NCBI RefSeq assembly: GCF_000376785.1 | Contig: NZ_AQXX01000098.1 | Coordinates: forward strand, 1-53,053 | Direction of reading: 5' to 3' | Length of the DNA stretch: 53,053 bases | Origin: Hahella ganghwensis DSM 17046 | GTDB lineage: Bacteria; Pseudomonadota; Gammaproteobacteria; Pseudomonadales; Oleiphilaceae | In this document: positions 9,057-18,658 of the stretch, piece by piece | Layout: each line of letters begins with the position of its first letter | Numbering within the stretch: position 1 is the stretch's first letter | Program-made: the position numbers and the translations under genes | The notes under the pieces: model-generated | Seen by the model: the letters and a program-made list of their open reading frames with translations, nothing else | What the model was told of the DNA's origin: nothing | Databases searched by the model: none

Positions 9057-9146
9057 ATCAGATACAGTTTACTATTCATTTAATTCAAATAAATGCCTGC
9101 CCAAAAGGCTTTGGCATCCTAAGTCTTTTTTATGACCTTGCAGAGA

Positions 9147-9602
9147 TCAGAGAATGTCCAGCAGGATCAGTTCTTCCCAATCAGCATCAGGTTCAAGCCG
9201 CTCCTCACTAATCACCCGGTGCTTCACGGAATGACCACAACGTACTATCTGAAGCGCATCACCGGAAATCAGCGGATGCCACGCAGGCAAGGATTGCCCT
9301 TCATAACGCAATCGATAGGCACAGGTTTGGGGAAGCCAATCCAGCATGGATTCGATATTATCCGGCTTGATCACCAGGCAATCCTGATTTTTGACAGCCC
9401 GATCCTGATAGCAGGTACATCTGACGGCCTCCGTATCAAGAAAGCGGCAGGCTACAGCGGTAAAATACAATTCTTCCGTATCTTCGTCCTGTAGCTTATG
9501 CAGACAACACTTCCCACAACCATCACACAGCTGCTCCCACTGTACGGGACTTAACTTGTCCAGTGGCAGCTGCCACCATCGCTCAACTCTCTTGTCCGAC
9601 AT
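9147..9602 (-). CDS. ycgN: YcgN-family cysteine-cluster protein (UPF0260)
   Basis: A 151-residue cytoplasmic protein. The conserved cysteine pattern is L-C-D-G-C-G-K-C-C-L-H near residue 25, followed by C-R-F-L-D, C-T-C-Y and D-C, and later T-C-A-Y-R-L and L-P-A-W-H-P-L. This is the UPF0260 signature, likely to bind metal or an Fe-S centre; the biochemical role is not known. I chose ATG 9602 rather than the TTG at 9617 because it gives the usual M-S-D start and length. It overlaps the 3' end of ycgL by 20 bp, so the two are probably co-translated. Confidence 0.93.
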   Translation of the reverse strand: MSDKRVERWWQLPLDKLSPVQWEQLCDGCGKCCLHKLQDEDTEELYFTAVACRFLDTEAVRCTCYQDRAVKNQDCLVIKPDNIESMLDWLPQTCAYRLRYEGQSLPAWHPLISGDALQIVRCGHSVKHRVISEERLEPDADWEELILLDIL

Positions 9603-9921
9603 TTGAGCGGCTGACAATAGGTTGGGATTCCCTGGCCTTTACAACGTCCTGCATATACTCTTCTGCCGGTGGCGGCATCTGCAGGTAAAACCCCTGCTCT
9701 TCAATCTTTTCGAGGACCTCTTCCACATTCGCACGAGCCAGCTTTTTCTCTGGCATCAGCAACAGGTCGAATACGTGCTGTGGCTTACCGAAATGTGTCA
9801 ATAGGGCTTCAGGTAGTTCTTCAACGCCCTGCTTTTTATCTACATAGACATACATCTCGTCTTTACGGGAACTCCTGTAGACAGACACCAGCCGTTTTGC
9901 GGCCGAAGACAATTTATTCAT
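9583..9921 (-). CDS. ycgL: YcgL-domain protein
   Basis: A 112-residue protein of the YcgL family, close to the 108 residues of E. coli YcgL. Recognisable segments are V-S-V-Y-R-S-S-R-K-D-E-M-Y-V-Y-V, L-P-E-A-L-L-x-x-F-G-x-P and G-F-Y-L-Q-M-P-P. The family is small, cytoplasmic and of uncertain function. It starts at ATG 9921 with AGAGAG upstream and sits between rnd and ycgN, the order seen in Pseudomonas relatives. Confidence 0.93.
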   Translation of the reverse strand: MNKLSSAAKRLVSVYRSSRKDEMYVYVDKKQGVEELPEALLTHFGKPQHVFDLLLMPEKKLARANVEEVLEKIEEQGFYLQMPPPAEEYMQDVVKARESQPIVSRSNVGQES

Positions 9922-10067
9922 GTTCTCTCTGCTTTACTACTTAATCTTTACTCAGAACAACATTCCCGGATCTGCCCGGTAATCCACAATACCTTTCTCC
10001 GGCGACGGTCAACGCTATCAGCTACCGTTAACCTTTTCAGTCGCCGTTATTCGACTTAGCGACAATG

Positions 10068-11222
10068 TTAGCCTGTAGCCTCTTCCAGGGTTTCCAGCAG
10101 TTCCTCACCGAGAAACTCGCCCCGCCAGTGTGTGAGGATACCGGGCTTATCTGCAGATTGCCCTTTAATATACCAATCCACCAGTTCTTCCAGCATACTC
10201 CTGCTGGCAAGCAACCCGGGATTAATCCCCGCTTCTGATGCAATCGCCTGAGCACATTCCCGGGTCAGACGATAAGTATCCTTGGCTGATTTGGGCAACG
10301 GTGGCCGAATCATAACAAATTCTGTATTTTCGTTGTCCTTTTCCTGATCTTCCTTAACGATCTTGAGAACCGCAGCGCCATATTTCCTTAACTGACTTCC
10401 CATCATTTTCGTGCATTGGGTGATATGCCCTAAAGTATGAGGACGTCGCAAGGCAATCTGAATCAAATCATCATCAGTGCAGATACGTCTACGGGGAATG
10501 TTCCGGCTCTTGGCTTCCTTTTCCCTCCAGGCTGCAAGATTGGCGAGCAGTTGTTGCGCATGCTTCCGAAGCTTCCAGCCACCCCGCAGTTTCAGATAAT
10601 AGCTGTCTTCGGATATTGGGTTTGCCGCCTGCGCCGCGGCACCAGCGCCTTCAGCAAGCACATATTGAAAATACCCTTTGGTATCCAGTTCAGCTTTTTG
10701 CTTTTCGAAAAGGGGCATCAGAATCACCACATCTTCCTTGGCATATCTGACCTGCTCCTCACTAAGTGGGCGAAGCGTCCAGTCCGACCGGGTTTCATGC
10801 TTGGGCAAGTGCAAATCCAAGTGCCTGCCCACTAAATTCTGTAGCCCTTCATTCAATTCGCCACCCAGCATTGCCGCAGCGACCTGTGTATCGAATAGCG
10901 GCTGAGGCTGTTCTATGCCAAGGCTGTAGAAAAGTTCAAGGTCTTCACCGCAGGCATGCAAAACCTTCAAAACCTCCCGATTGCCAAACAGCTCAGACAA
11001 TGGAGACCAATCGCTCAATGGCAAAGGGTCAATCAGATACACCTGATTGCCGTCGTATAACTGCACCAGACCCGGAATGGGATAAAAGGTATTGGTACGG
11101 ACAAACTCAGTATCCACTGCCACCCAGTCTACCTTGCACAGCCTTTCACACAGGGTTTTCAGCTCGGCATCCGATGAAACCCATTGGTGCTCACGTAATA
11201 GATCTTCTGGCTGTAACGGCAT
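10068..11222 (-). CDS. rnd: Ribonuclease D
   Basis: A 384-residue 3'-5' exoribonuclease that trims tRNA precursors and other small structured RNAs. The DEDD residues are in V-D-T-E-F-V-R, H-A-C-G-E-D-L-E-L-F and V-R-Y-A-K-E-D-V-V. A C-terminal HRDC-type helical region follows. I chose ATG 11222, which gives the usual length. The longer frame begins with TTG at 11255 without a ribosome site. The gene lies 70 bp after recR on the same strand, between recR and ycgL. Confidence 0.95.
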   Translation of the reverse strand: MPLQPEDLLREHQWVSSDAELKTLCERLCKVDWVAVDTEFVRTNTFYPIPGLVQLYDGNQVYLIDPLPLSDWSPLSELFGNREVLKVLHACGEDLELFYSLGIEQPQPLFDTQVAAAMLGGELNEGLQNLVGRHLDLHLPKHETRSDWTLRPLSEEQVRYAKEDVVILMPLFEKQKAELDTKGYFQYVLAEGAGAAAQAANPISEDSYYLKLRGGWKLRKHAQQLLANLAAWREKEAKSRNIPRRRICTDDDLIQIALRRPHTLGHITQCTKMMGSQLRKYGAAVLKIVKEDQEKDNENTEFVMIRPPLPKSAKDTYRLTRECAQAIASEAGINPGLLASRSMLEELVDWYIKGQSADKPGILTHWRGEFLGEELLETLEEATG

Positions 11223-11292
11223 GGAGTTATCCGGAATGATGAATGGTGCCCGCAATAGGGACAGACAGGTTTAGTTTAGGGTCAGATTGCAT

Positions 11293-11898
11293 TCAAAGAA
11301 GTGACTTTCGCCCCTCCAGAGCATGGCTGAGCGTACCGGCATCCAGCATTCCCAGCTCACCTCCGACAGGGATTCCGTGAGCGATCCGCGACACCGTGAG
11401 GTTAAGACTCTTGGCGATTTCTGCGACATAGTGTGCTGTCGCCTCCCCTTCGACTGTCGGGTTGGTGGCCAGAATCACTTCTTCCACCTCAGCTTCGTGC
11501 AGCCTCGACTGCAACTTGTCCATCCCGATTTCGCGCGGACCTATTCCGTCAATGGGCGACAGATGCCCCATCAGTACGAAGTACCTTCCGCGATAGGCAG
11601 ACGTCTGCTCAAAAGCCACAACATCGGTCGGGGACTCTACAACACAGATCTGCTTTTCTGTGCGGCGTGGATCAGAACAGATCGCACACAGCTCCTCTTC
11701 CGTGAAGTTCTGGCAACAAGTGCACCGCTTCACCCGGGTCAACGCCTCACTGAGCGCAATTGCCAGCTCCGCGGCCCGGTCCTGGTTCCTTTCCAGCAGA
11801 TGCAATGCCATACGGGTAGCCGACTTGGGGCCAACCCCCGGCAAATAACGCAGACATTTCACTAACTGATCAATACTGGGGGTAAGACGGCCCGACAT
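11293..11898 (-). CDS. recR: Recombination mediator RecR
   Basis: A 201-residue protein that works with RecF/RecO to load RecA on gapped DNA. It has an HhH segment L-P-G-V-G-P-K-S-A (residues 19-27), a zinc finger with Cys59, Cys62, Cys71 and Cys74, and a TOPRIM domain opening with I-C-V-V-E-S-P-T-D-V-V-A-F-E. The C-terminal Walker-B-like region matches the family, and the length is standard. It lies 29 bp after ybaB in the classic dnaX-ybaB-recR operon. Confidence 0.97.
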   Translation of the reverse strand: MSGRLTPSIDQLVKCLRYLPGVGPKSATRMALHLLERNQDRAAELAIALSEALTRVKRCTCCQNFTEEELCAICSDPRRTEKQICVVESPTDVVAFEQTSAYRGRYFVLMGHLSPIDGIGPREIGMDKLQSRLHEAEVEEVILATNPTVEGEATAHYVAEIAKSLNLTVSRIAHGIPVGGELGMLDAGTLSHALEGRKSLL

Positions 11899-11927
11899 CT
11901 GCTACCGATTCCTGAATGTGCAATGGA

Positions 11928-12254
11928 TTAAAACGGCATTTTGAAATTAGGAGGAACTCCCATACCGGACGTCAGGCTGGACATTTTTTCCTGATTGTTC
12001 GATTCAACCTTACGTACTGCATCGTTTACAGCGGCAGCAATCAGGTCTTCCAGCATGTCTTTATCTTCCTGCATCAGCGAGGCATCAATCTCGACTTTTT
12101 TAACATCGTGACGGCCATTCATAATGACCTTGACCATGCCGGCTCCCGCTTCACCCTGAACTTCAGCATTGGCCAGTTCTTCCTGGGCCTTCTGCATTTG
12201 TTCCTGAATCTTCTGGGCCTGCTTCATCAGGTCGCCCACATTACCTTTAAACAT
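11928..12254 (-). CDS. ybaB: YbaB/EbfC nucleoid-associated protein
   Basis: A 108-residue DNA-binding dimer of the YbaB/EbfC family. The N-terminal helix is rich in K/Q/E ([12 protein letters not shown]). The core contains [17 protein letters not shown] and [12 protein letters not shown]. The ATG is 2 bp past the dnaX stop, so translation is likely coupled. The conserved position between dnaX and recR supports the call. Confidence 0.96.
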   Translation of the reverse strand: MFKGNVGDLMKQAQKIQEQMQKAQEELANAEVQGEAGAGMVKVIMNGRHDVKKVEIDASLMQEDKDMLEDLIAAAVNDAVRKVESNNQEKMSSLTSGMGVPPNFKMPF

Positions 12255-12256
12255 GT

Positions 12257-14971
12257 CTACAGCTCCCGAATAATCGGCTCTATGGATTGATCTATCAATG
12301 TTGCCCCAAACCGCTGGATCATGGCATTGACGTAAGCATCATTCTGAATCTCACGTTCAGCCTCAGCCTGCAGCTCGGCGCGCTTCTTCTCAACTTTCTG
12401 TAACGGGGATAAAAACGGTGAATCCCCGACAACGACCTCAATTGTAACGTTTTCACCGGTAAATTCCGATAACGCGGCCTGCAATCTTGTTCTGTGGACT
12501 TCATTGAAAAAGTCAAAATGGTCCTGGTCGATAACAAATTCAACCCTTTGCCCCAACACATCCTGCAGGATACAGCGTTGTGCCAGGCTTCTGGTCATTC
12601 CCGACACAGACAGACGGCGTAACGCCTCATCCCAGGTCATGCCTTTCAGACGCGGCTCTTCTCCACCCTGAGATTTACTCACATGAGCCACATCGAAATC
12701 TCTTTCCATGCTCTTGGCAGACTGCTGATAAGACTCCAGTTCATCTTCCTGGCTCTCTAAATCGTCTTCCGCATCATCTTCCAGACCGTCACCAGCTACT
12801 GACGCCGTAATGCTCTCTGCCGGGTTGGCGACAGGAGTTGCATGGGAAGAGACTGACTTCTCTGAAAATGTGCCCGCTGCACTACTTGACACAGAATTGC
12901 CCCCTGCATTCCGCTGGACTTGCCCCCTGTCAGGCGTGGCAGAGGGGGCTGCCTCCGCAAAGGCTGAGTCATAGGACTCACGTACCGGAATCAGATCATC
13001 ATAGCTCGCTTCAAAATCGTCCGGTCCATACTCTGGATAGTCAGCATATCCAGAATCATTACCAGCAGACATCCTCGACTGATTCTCATTCGCTCGAGAT
13101 GATGGCCGACTCTCAGTAGATGTTTGATCGCCAGACTCGGTCCGAGGCGCAGATGCTGGACTGGTCCCGCCCCCGGTTTGCGCGGACGACTGACGGGGAG
13201 TGACAGAAGGCGTTTGGGCAGCAAAATCAGTCGTATCCTGCAGAACCTGCTCTTCCTGACCAGCGACTGAATTTCCAGCGGATACTTCGTCAATTCCCGA
13301 AGGTTGCTGAGACACCTGTTCTGCTGAAGGTTCCGAACCGGGCTGCTCATTAGTAACACCCGTTTCTACCGACTGATGTGACTCCCCACCGTTACCATGC
13401 CTGTCATGAGCACCGACACGGCTAATATTGACACCACCTTCATCGGAGCTACTTTCATTCACGCGACCCTCATTGGCACGGGCATCGTTTGCAGGGCCTT
13501 CATTCTGACCAACTTCAGTTGTAGTGGTCTCTGAAGTCGCTACGGGTTCTCGGCTACCAACCAGTGCTTGAGAAGTATGATCAGTCTGCGCGGACTCATC
13601 ATGCGTTTCCGTAATTTGCTCATCATCTTTTGACGTTGCAGCTTCCTGCTTATTACCGCCCAGATCAGAAACTGGCTGATCAGCTCGATTTTGGTCAGCA
13701 CGATCATACGCAGGCTGACCTTCAGAGAATGTATTGATTGAAGCGCTACTGGTCGAAGGAGCATTGGCAGAGTGAGCATTGTCTAACGAAGAACTGGAAT
13801 CAGGTGCCGGGTCGCTCTCCTGGTCAGCATTGCTGCCAGAAGTCACCGCAGTTGAGCCACCGCTGTGAATTTCGCGGGCGGACTTTGCATTTGGCCTGAA
13901 ACTGATCATCCTCAGTAACGCCATTTCAAACCCGATCCGCGGATCGGGCGCCAAAGCCAGATCTTTTCTACTGGTCAAAGCAATCTGGTAGAACAACTGG
14001 GTATCTTCTGCAGCCATCTGCCTGGCCAGGGACACTACCTGCTGTTGGTCACCAAAACTATTATCAATCGCGCCCGGAACGGCCTGCTCAATGGCCACCC
14101 GATGCAGAAGTTCCGCAACAGCCTGCAGAATATAGGCATAATCCGGAGAAAACTCCGCCATATGCTGAACTTTGGCCAGCACACCGGCAGTGTCTGACAC
14201 GGTGACCAGTTGCAACAACTCCAGAACCACATGCTTTTCAATGGTTCCGAGCATATCAATGACATCTTTTGCCTTAACCTCCCCATTGCCGAACGCAATG
14301 GCCTGATCAGTCAGGCTCAGAGCATCCCGCATACTCCCTTCGGCAGCCTTGGCCAATTCCCAAAGAGCTGCTTCTTCAGCGGGAACCTGTTCAGACTGCA
14401 GAACATGGGTCAGGTGGCGAACAATTCTCTCAGGCGACATGTTTTTGAGGTTGAACTGCAGACACCGGGACAGAATGGTAACCGGAAGTTTCTGCGGATC
14501 AGTCGTCGCCAATAGAAACTTGATATGTGGAGGTGGTTCCTCGAGCGTCTTCAACAATGCGTTAAAGCTCGAGTTGGACAGCATGTGCACCTCATCGATC
14601 AGGTAGATCTTATAGCGCCCTCTGGTAGGGGCGTACTGCACATTGTCCAGAAGTTCGCGCATATCCTCGACTTTCGTGCGGGATGCCGCGTCTATTTCAA
14701 TCAGATCAACGAAACGGCCTTCGGTTATCTCGCAACACACCGCACACTCGCCACATGGCTGGCTGGATATCCCCGTCTCACAGTTGAGACTTTTGGCGAA
14801 GATTCTCGCCACGGTGGTTTTTCCAACACCTCGGGTGCCTGTAAACAGATAGGCATGATGCAGGCGGTCCTGATTGAGTGCGTTACCCAAAGCCTTGAGC
14901 ACATGCTCCTGACCGACCATTTCCTGGAAATTCTGGGGGCGCCACTTCCGGGCGAGTACTTGGTACGACAT
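12257..14971 (-). CDS. dnaX: DNA polymerase III subunits gamma/tau, with an unusually long linker
   Basis: A 904-residue clamp-loader ATPase. Walker A is G-T-R-G-V-G-K-T (45-52), zinc-binding cysteines are at 64, 73, 76 and 79, Walker B is Y-L-I-D-E-V-H-M-L and the SRC motif is I-L-S-R-C. The clamp-loader collar ends near residue 365. The C-terminal 130 residues (from about W-D-E-A-L-R-R) are the tau domain that binds the polymerase alpha subunit. Between them about 400 residues are low complexity (S, T, E, D, Q, A, N). This makes the protein about 220-260 residues longer than the E. coli and P. aeruginosa forms (643 and 681 from memory). I saw no A-AAA-AAG slippery site, so gamma may be made by proteolysis or not at all. 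Confidence 0.96.
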   Translation of the reverse strand: MSYQVLARKWRPQNFQEMVGQEHVLKALGNALNQDRLHHAYLFTGTRGVGKTTVARIFAKSLNCETGISSQPCGECAVCCEITEGRFVDLIEIDAASRTKVEDMRELLDNVQYAPTRGRYKIYLIDEVHMLSNSSFNALLKTLEEPPPHIKFLLATTDPQKLPVTILSRCLQFNLKNMSPERIVRHLTHVLQSEQVPAEEAALWELAKAAEGSMRDALSLTDQAIAFGNGEVKAKDVIDMLGTIEKHVVLELLQLVTVSDTAGVLAKVQHMAEFSPDYAYILQAVAELLHRVAIEQAVPGAIDNSFGDQQQVVSLARQMAAEDTQLFYQIALTSRKDLALAPDPRIGFEMALLRMISFRPNAKSAREIHSGGSTAVTSGSNADQESDPAPDSSSSLDNAHSANAPSTSSASINTFSEGQPAYDRADQNRADQPVSDLGGNKQEAATSKDDEQITETHDESAQTDHTSQALVGSREPVATSETTTTEVGQNEGPANDARANEGRVNESSSDEGGVNISRVGAHDRHGNGGESHQSVETGVTNEQPGSEPSAEQVSQQPSGIDEVSAGNSVAGQEEQVLQDTTDFAAQTPSVTPRQSSAQTGGGTSPASAPRTESGDQTSTESRPSSRANENQSRMSAGNDSGYADYPEYGPDDFEASYDDLIPVRESYDSAFAEAAPSATPDRGQVQRNAGGNSVSSSAAGTFSEKSVSSHATPVANPAESITASVAGDGLEDDAEDDLESQEDELESYQQSAKSMERDFDVAHVSKSQGGEEPRLKGMTWDEALRRLSVSGMTRSLAQRCILQDVLGQRVEFVIDQDHFDFFNEVHRTRLQAALSEFTGENVTIEVVVGDSPFLSPLQKVEKKRAELQAEAEREIQNDAYVNAMIQRFGATLIDQSIEPIIREL

Positions 14972-15248
14972 GCGATTGAATTTACCGAAAGAAGAGGCTT
15001 AACCGTCAAAAGCGTAACCTTATCATGCGGACCCGAGTCTGTCACCGGCGACTGCACCACGCAGCGTTAGTTTCACATCAATCTACTTAAGGGCCTGGCA
15101 AAAGCCACCCGGTATCCCCTTTCCGGCAGCAAGAATGCTCTAAAATTCAGCTGGCACTATTTTCGCTACCCGGGATAAACTAGATAAGCACCATATTGGT
15201 GCATAGAAGATTCAAAATGTCAGGAATATACAAACTATGGAAGGATCC

Positions 15249-15692
15249 ATGTCCAAAGCACTTAAAAATATCGCTTCAAGTACGGTTGCACTGAGTCTTT
15301 ATTCTGCCCCCGTCTTCGCAGAAGTCGCCTATTTCGAATTTACCGACGTTAATCCGGAGCAAACATTTGTCATTCAACTGACAGACAGCGAGAAAATTGC
15401 CCAGGCACGTGACATTATTAACACCGGACAAACCCAGAATTTCCATGTCATGGGTTACATCACTCCACACACCGCCCCATACAACTCCCACTGGCAATAT
15501 CATCTGGATACCGACACCATTCATTTCTTTGAATTTGCCATAGAAGTCTGTGATGCCAGTATAGCGTATGTTCAGCAGCACCTTGACGAGGTTGGCGGCG
15601 CATTTCTTCCCAACAATATCTGGTGCCCCTGGAGCTCAAGACTCATTAGAGAAATTGAGTATCCATCCCCTAATCAATCTTTCGACTATTAA
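15249..15692 (+). CDS. Secreted BP74-like domain protein
   Basis: A 147-residue protein: signal peptide to about residue 25 (A-P-V-F-A), then one domain. It includes A-Y-F-E-F-T-D, F-V-I-Q-L-T-D-x-E-K-I-x-x-A-R-x-I, H-V-M-G-Y-I, A-P-Y-N-S-H-W-x-Y-H-L-D-x-D-T-I-x-F-F-E-x-A-I-E-V-C-D-A and G-G-A-F-L-P-x-x-x-W-C-P-W-S-S. I recognise this from memory as the BP74 N-terminal domain found in actinobacteria and some eukaryotes. The role is unclear; a protease-inhibitor-like or calcium-linked role has been proposed for relatives. Two cysteines may form a disulfide. I chose ATG 15249 over 15237 because AAGGA lies just upstream. The gene stands alone, convergent with nothing, upstream of a solute-binding protein. 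Confidence 0.78.
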   Translation: MSKALKNIASSTVALSLYSAPVFAEVAYFEFTDVNPEQTFVIQLTDSEKIAQARDIINTGQTQNFHVMGYITPHTAPYNSHWQYHLDTDTIHFFEFAIEVCDASIAYVQQHLDEVGGAFLPNNIWCPWSSRLIREIEYPSPNQSFDY

Positions 15693-15990
15693 GATCTCTG
15701 AAAGCGTTGACGAAAAAGCGCTGTTCATTGTGAATAAATGCGCTTTGTTGAGTCACCGTTTGACACCGTGAGGCAACTTAGGTGACTTTTCAGAGACTCT
15801 GCCTACCGGCTTTCTCAGACACTCCACCCGCAACCCCTGTCGCCTGACACTGGCTACCTCTAACAGATACAGCCGCCGTTAATATTTCCAGTTTGGCCAC
15901 CCTGGCATCAAACCGTGATTTCTCATCCTCGTTTTGACGTCGTTGACTATAGTATAAAGAGTAAATTGTCGCTTTAGACTGAGTTCACCT

Positions 15991-16797
15991 ATGCCCTCCT
16001 GGCCCAAATGGCTTCGACATCTGATCCTGCCACTACTGACAGGCTGGATCTTTTGCGCCAATGCAGAAGATGACATCAAGCCTCAAATCGTATTGGCAAA
16101 TGGTGAATGGGAACCCTTTCTTTCCAGAAGTCTGCCACATTATGGCTTTGCCTCTCACATCGTAAGCGAGGCCTTTGCCGCATCCGGGGTTTACGTGGAG
16201 TACGCCTTCTTTCCCTGGGCGAGAGCCGAATCCATGGTCGAGTATGGGCAAATTGACGGCTCGTTGCTTTGGACGCAGACACCAGCCAGGAGCAATTTTG
16301 CGTTGTTCAGCGATGTGGTCATTACACAGGATGAAGTACTCTTCCACCTTCGAAGCAACTCTCTAGACCCGAAATCTCCCATGGACATGGCCGGGAAATC
16401 CATCGTAGTCCCTCTGGGCTCCAAACTTGGCGTCTGGGAACGAGCAGTTAAGTCGGGCCATGTGACGGTGGTTGAGGCAAGAAATATCAATATAGGCTTT
16501 ACCATGCTTTTACGCAGCCGGGTCGATGCCTTCCCACTGGCAAAGGCCGTAGGTTACAGCAACCTTCGCTTGCACTTCACTCCTGAACAACAGTCTCTCA
16601 TCACAAACTCCAGCACAGTATTTGATCGCCACGAATATCGGTTGATGCTGACACGAAAATCCCCTGCCAATGACAAACTTATCACTCTTTTTAATCAGGG
16701 ATTACGCCATTTAAGAGACACGGGAAAATATGCCGAGATGGAAGCTGACTATTACAAAGGAGTCTATGATCTTACTAGTGAATCAAGTCAAAATTAG
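15991..16797 (+). CDS. Periplasmic family 3 solute-binding protein
   Basis: A 268-residue protein with a signal peptide ending near C-A-N-A and an SBP_bac_3-type fold. It contains G-E-W-E-P-F-L, G-F-A-S-H-I-V-S-E-A-F, F-F-P-W-A-R-A-E, and G-Q-I-D-G-S-L-L-W-T. The domain hinge is F-S-D-V-V-I-T-Q-D-E-V-L-F. Orphan members without transporter genes are common in marine gammaproteobacteria. They may bind amino acids or polyamines or act as sensors. No permease or ATPase gene lies nearby, so the ligand is unknown. The upstream sequence has TATAGTATAAA about 40 bp before the ATG but no good -35. Confidence 0.87.
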   Translation: MPSWPKWLRHLILPLLTGWIFCANAEDDIKPQIVLANGEWEPFLSRSLPHYGFASHIVSEAFAASGVYVEYAFFPWARAESMVEYGQIDGSLLWTQTPARSNFALFSDVVITQDEVLFHLRSNSLDPKSPMDMAGKSIVVPLGSKLGVWERAVKSGHVTVVEARNINIGFTMLLRSRVDAFPLAKAVGYSNLRLHFTPEQQSLITNSSTVFDRHEYRLMLTRKSPANDKLITLFNQGLRHLRDTGKYAEMEADYYKGVYDLTSESSQN

Positions 16798-16905
16798 TAG
16801 AAGCCATGCACAGCACACGCACTTGAACTCAATACTGAATTAATTTAGTGCAACCACTTAAAACCAGAAAAGAGGATAATTTGGAAACAAAATGAGGAAA
16901 TTGGA

Positions 16906-17017
16906 GGTGAACCCTACCAGCCACACCCCGGCGCCCAAGTCCTCCGCTGTGGCTGCTCCCTTCCGGGCCTGACCAGGTTCGCGGGCTATTGTCGCGAGGG
17001 GACCGGTAAGGCCCACC
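16906..17017 (-). ncRNA. ffs: Signal recognition particle RNA (4.5S type)
   Basis: A 112-base RNA. The universal SRP apical hairpin is present: ACCTGGTCAGGCCC, then GGAAGGGAGCAGCC on the minus strand. The two ends pair over 13 bases including G-U pairs (GGTGGGCCTTACC with GGTAGGGTTCACC), which sets the limits. With Ffh the RNA targets membrane and secreted proteins to the translocon. Placement near dnaX is as in Pseudomonas relatives. A promoter and a leader hairpin lie just upstream. Confidence 0.95.
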
Positions 17018-17023
17018 ATAGAA

Positions 17024-17044
17024 CTGACAAGGATTGCTTGTCAG
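17024..17044 (-). other. Hairpin in the SRP RNA leader
   Basis: A perfect 8-bp inverted repeat, CTGACAAG-N5-CTTGTCAG, lies between the predicted transcript start and the mature 5' end. It could guide 5' processing of the precursor. Confidence 0.55.
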
Positions 17045-17053
17045 GAGGCGCGC

Positions 17054-17082
17054 ATCATAACAAAGAGGATCGTATGGCTCAA
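17054..17082 (-). promoter_or_regulatory. Promoter of the SRP RNA gene
   Basis: On the minus strand -35 TTGAGC (17077-17082) and -10 TATGAT (17054-17059) are spaced by 17 bases. The base run after the -10 is GCGCGCC, the GC-rich discriminator seen at growth-rate and stringently controlled stable-RNA promoters. The predicted start is about 30 bases upstream of the mature RNA. Confidence 0.7.
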
Positions 17083-17188
17083 GCTTTTCTACTGTATTAG
17101 CTTATCTATTCGGCATCCGTACAAATTCTGTACTTTCAAGCACCTACACTAAAGTGAGATCAACCCCGAGGCATCACCAAACCAAAGA

Positions 17189-18658
17189 TCATTTACGCTT
17201 GGATTCCACTCTACTGATAAACTCCTCAAAAATAATTCGATAAAGCTCATCCCCCAGATACTTGTCCTCAACACCTGATTCGATGCTCGGATTATCATTG
17301 ACCTCAATGACAGCTGCCCGCTCACCTGACTGTTTGACATCCACCCCATACAAACCCTTGCCTATCAGATTGGCCGCTTTGACCACAGCATTCAGCACCA
17401 CTTTGGGGACCTCATAGGTAGGCAGTGTATCCCAGGCACCGGAATCCGTCTGGCCTTCTCCATGATGGTAGATTTGCCAGTGATTTCTGGCCATATAATA
17501 TTTACAGGCGTATATCGGCTTGCCGTTCAGCACGCCAATACGCCAGTCGAAATCGGTAAACATGAACTCCTGTGCCAGGAGCAACGCCGATTGCTTGAAC
17601 AGTGAAGCCGCTTTCTGTGCAAGATCATCCGCACTTTCCGCCTTGACCACCCCACGCGAAAAAGACCCATCAGGTATTTTCAACACCAGAGGAAAGCCCA
17701 ACTCCTCTCCGGCTTTTTTCAGTTGGGCAGTGTCGCCCTTGCTCAGGATCAGGGTTGCCGGCGTCGGCACCTTGTGTGTGTTGAGCAAATCAGCAAGATA
17801 CACCTTGTTGGTACAGCGCATGATCGAAGTGCTGTCATCCATCACGATCAGCCCTTCCGCCTCCGCTTTCTTGGAGAACTTGAAGGTATGATGATCAATG
17901 GCTGTCGTTTCCCGAATAAACAACATGTCATATTCCGGTACCCGCTGATAGTCCCGAGGCCCAATGATATCCACGGCAATTCCCATCTGTTTGCCGACCT
18001 TCACCATTTTTTTCAGCGCTTGACTGTCACTTGGAGGAAATTCTTCCGCAGGATTTGCCAATACCGCCATATCGTAGCGATATTTCCGGCGCTCTTTGGG
18101 CTTCCTCCAGACTTTCTGGCTGAAACTGTCCAGAGCATCTGCAAAGCGCGTCTGCTGCGCTTCATCCAAACCTTTTGGACTGACCGGTTTGATGCCGGAT
18201 ATTTTCCAGCCTGATTTAAACTCAAGCTGCACCTCGGTCACCGGACAGGCAAAACGCTCGAAAATCAGAGACGCCAGGCCGTCCAACTCTTTGGTACCAG
18301 TAGACCCAAAATAAGATTTGAAAGACATCTGACTGGAGTCCGCTTGCGGAATCTTGCGAAAAGCTCCCGCCACTGCCGGATCGGCCATTTCAAAAGCCAT
18401 TGAATATAATGTACGTTTTTCCAGATCATTTAACGTACGTACGGAGGGTATGACATGATGCCCTCTGGCTTCCGCCAACAACGAACAGTAATACCCCTTG
18501 CTGAGATATTTATAGCTTCGACACAAATTAATAACGCGCACTCTGCCGTTTTTGCTTGTCGGCATTGCCAGGTAATCGTCAAACGTTATGACATCTTCAC
18601 TTGGATAATAGGGAGTCCAGTCTTTCAGAGACTCCACCACGATATAGAGTCGTGACAT
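17189..18658 (-). CDS. RimK-family ATP-grasp ligase with RLAN-type N-terminal domain
   Basis: 489 residues. The N-terminal 200 or so resemble the domain that precedes ATP-grasp in this RimK subgroup (S-K-G-Y-Y-C-S-L-L-A-E-A-R-G-H). The C-terminal half is an ATP-grasp ligase. It includes N-K-V-Y-L-A-D-L-L, F-P-L-V-L-K-I-P-D-G-S-F-S-R-G-V, Q-E-F-M-F-T-D-F-D-W-R-I-G-V-L, and the Mg site V-I-E-V-N-D-N-P-S-I-E-S-G. Such enzymes join an amino acid, often glutamate, to a carboxylate on a peptide or small molecule. It is divergent from the GNAT/C39-peptidase gene, its usual partner, so the two probably act on the same product. The substrate is unknown. Confidence 0.9.
   Translation of the reverse strand: MSRLYIVVESLKDWTPYYPSEDVITFDDYLAMPTSKNGRVRVINLCRSYKYLSKGYYCSLLAEARGHHVIPSVRTLNDLEKRTLYSMAFEMADPAVAGAFRKIPQADSSQMSFKSYFGSTGTKELDGLASLIFERFACPVTEVQLEFKSGWKISGIKPVSPKGLDEAQQTRFADALDSFSQKVWRKPKERRKYRYDMAVLANPAEEFPPSDSQALKKMVKVGKQMGIAVDIIGPRDYQRVPEYDMLFIRETTAIDHHTFKFSKKAEAEGLIVMDDSTSIMRCTNKVYLADLLNTHKVPTPATLILSKGDTAQLKKAGEELGFPLVLKIPDGSFSRGVVKAESADDLAQKAASLFKQSALLLAQEFMFTDFDWRIGVLNGKPIYACKYYMARNHWQIYHHGEGQTDSGAWDTLPTYEVPKVVLNAVVKAANLIGKGLYGVDVKQSGERAAVIEVNDNPSIESGVEDKYLGDELYRIIFEEFISRVESKRK

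Noticed and set aside
12257-14971. Programmed frameshift for the short gamma product of dnaX
   Set aside because: I looked for an A-AAA-AAG type heptamer in the linker and did not find one.
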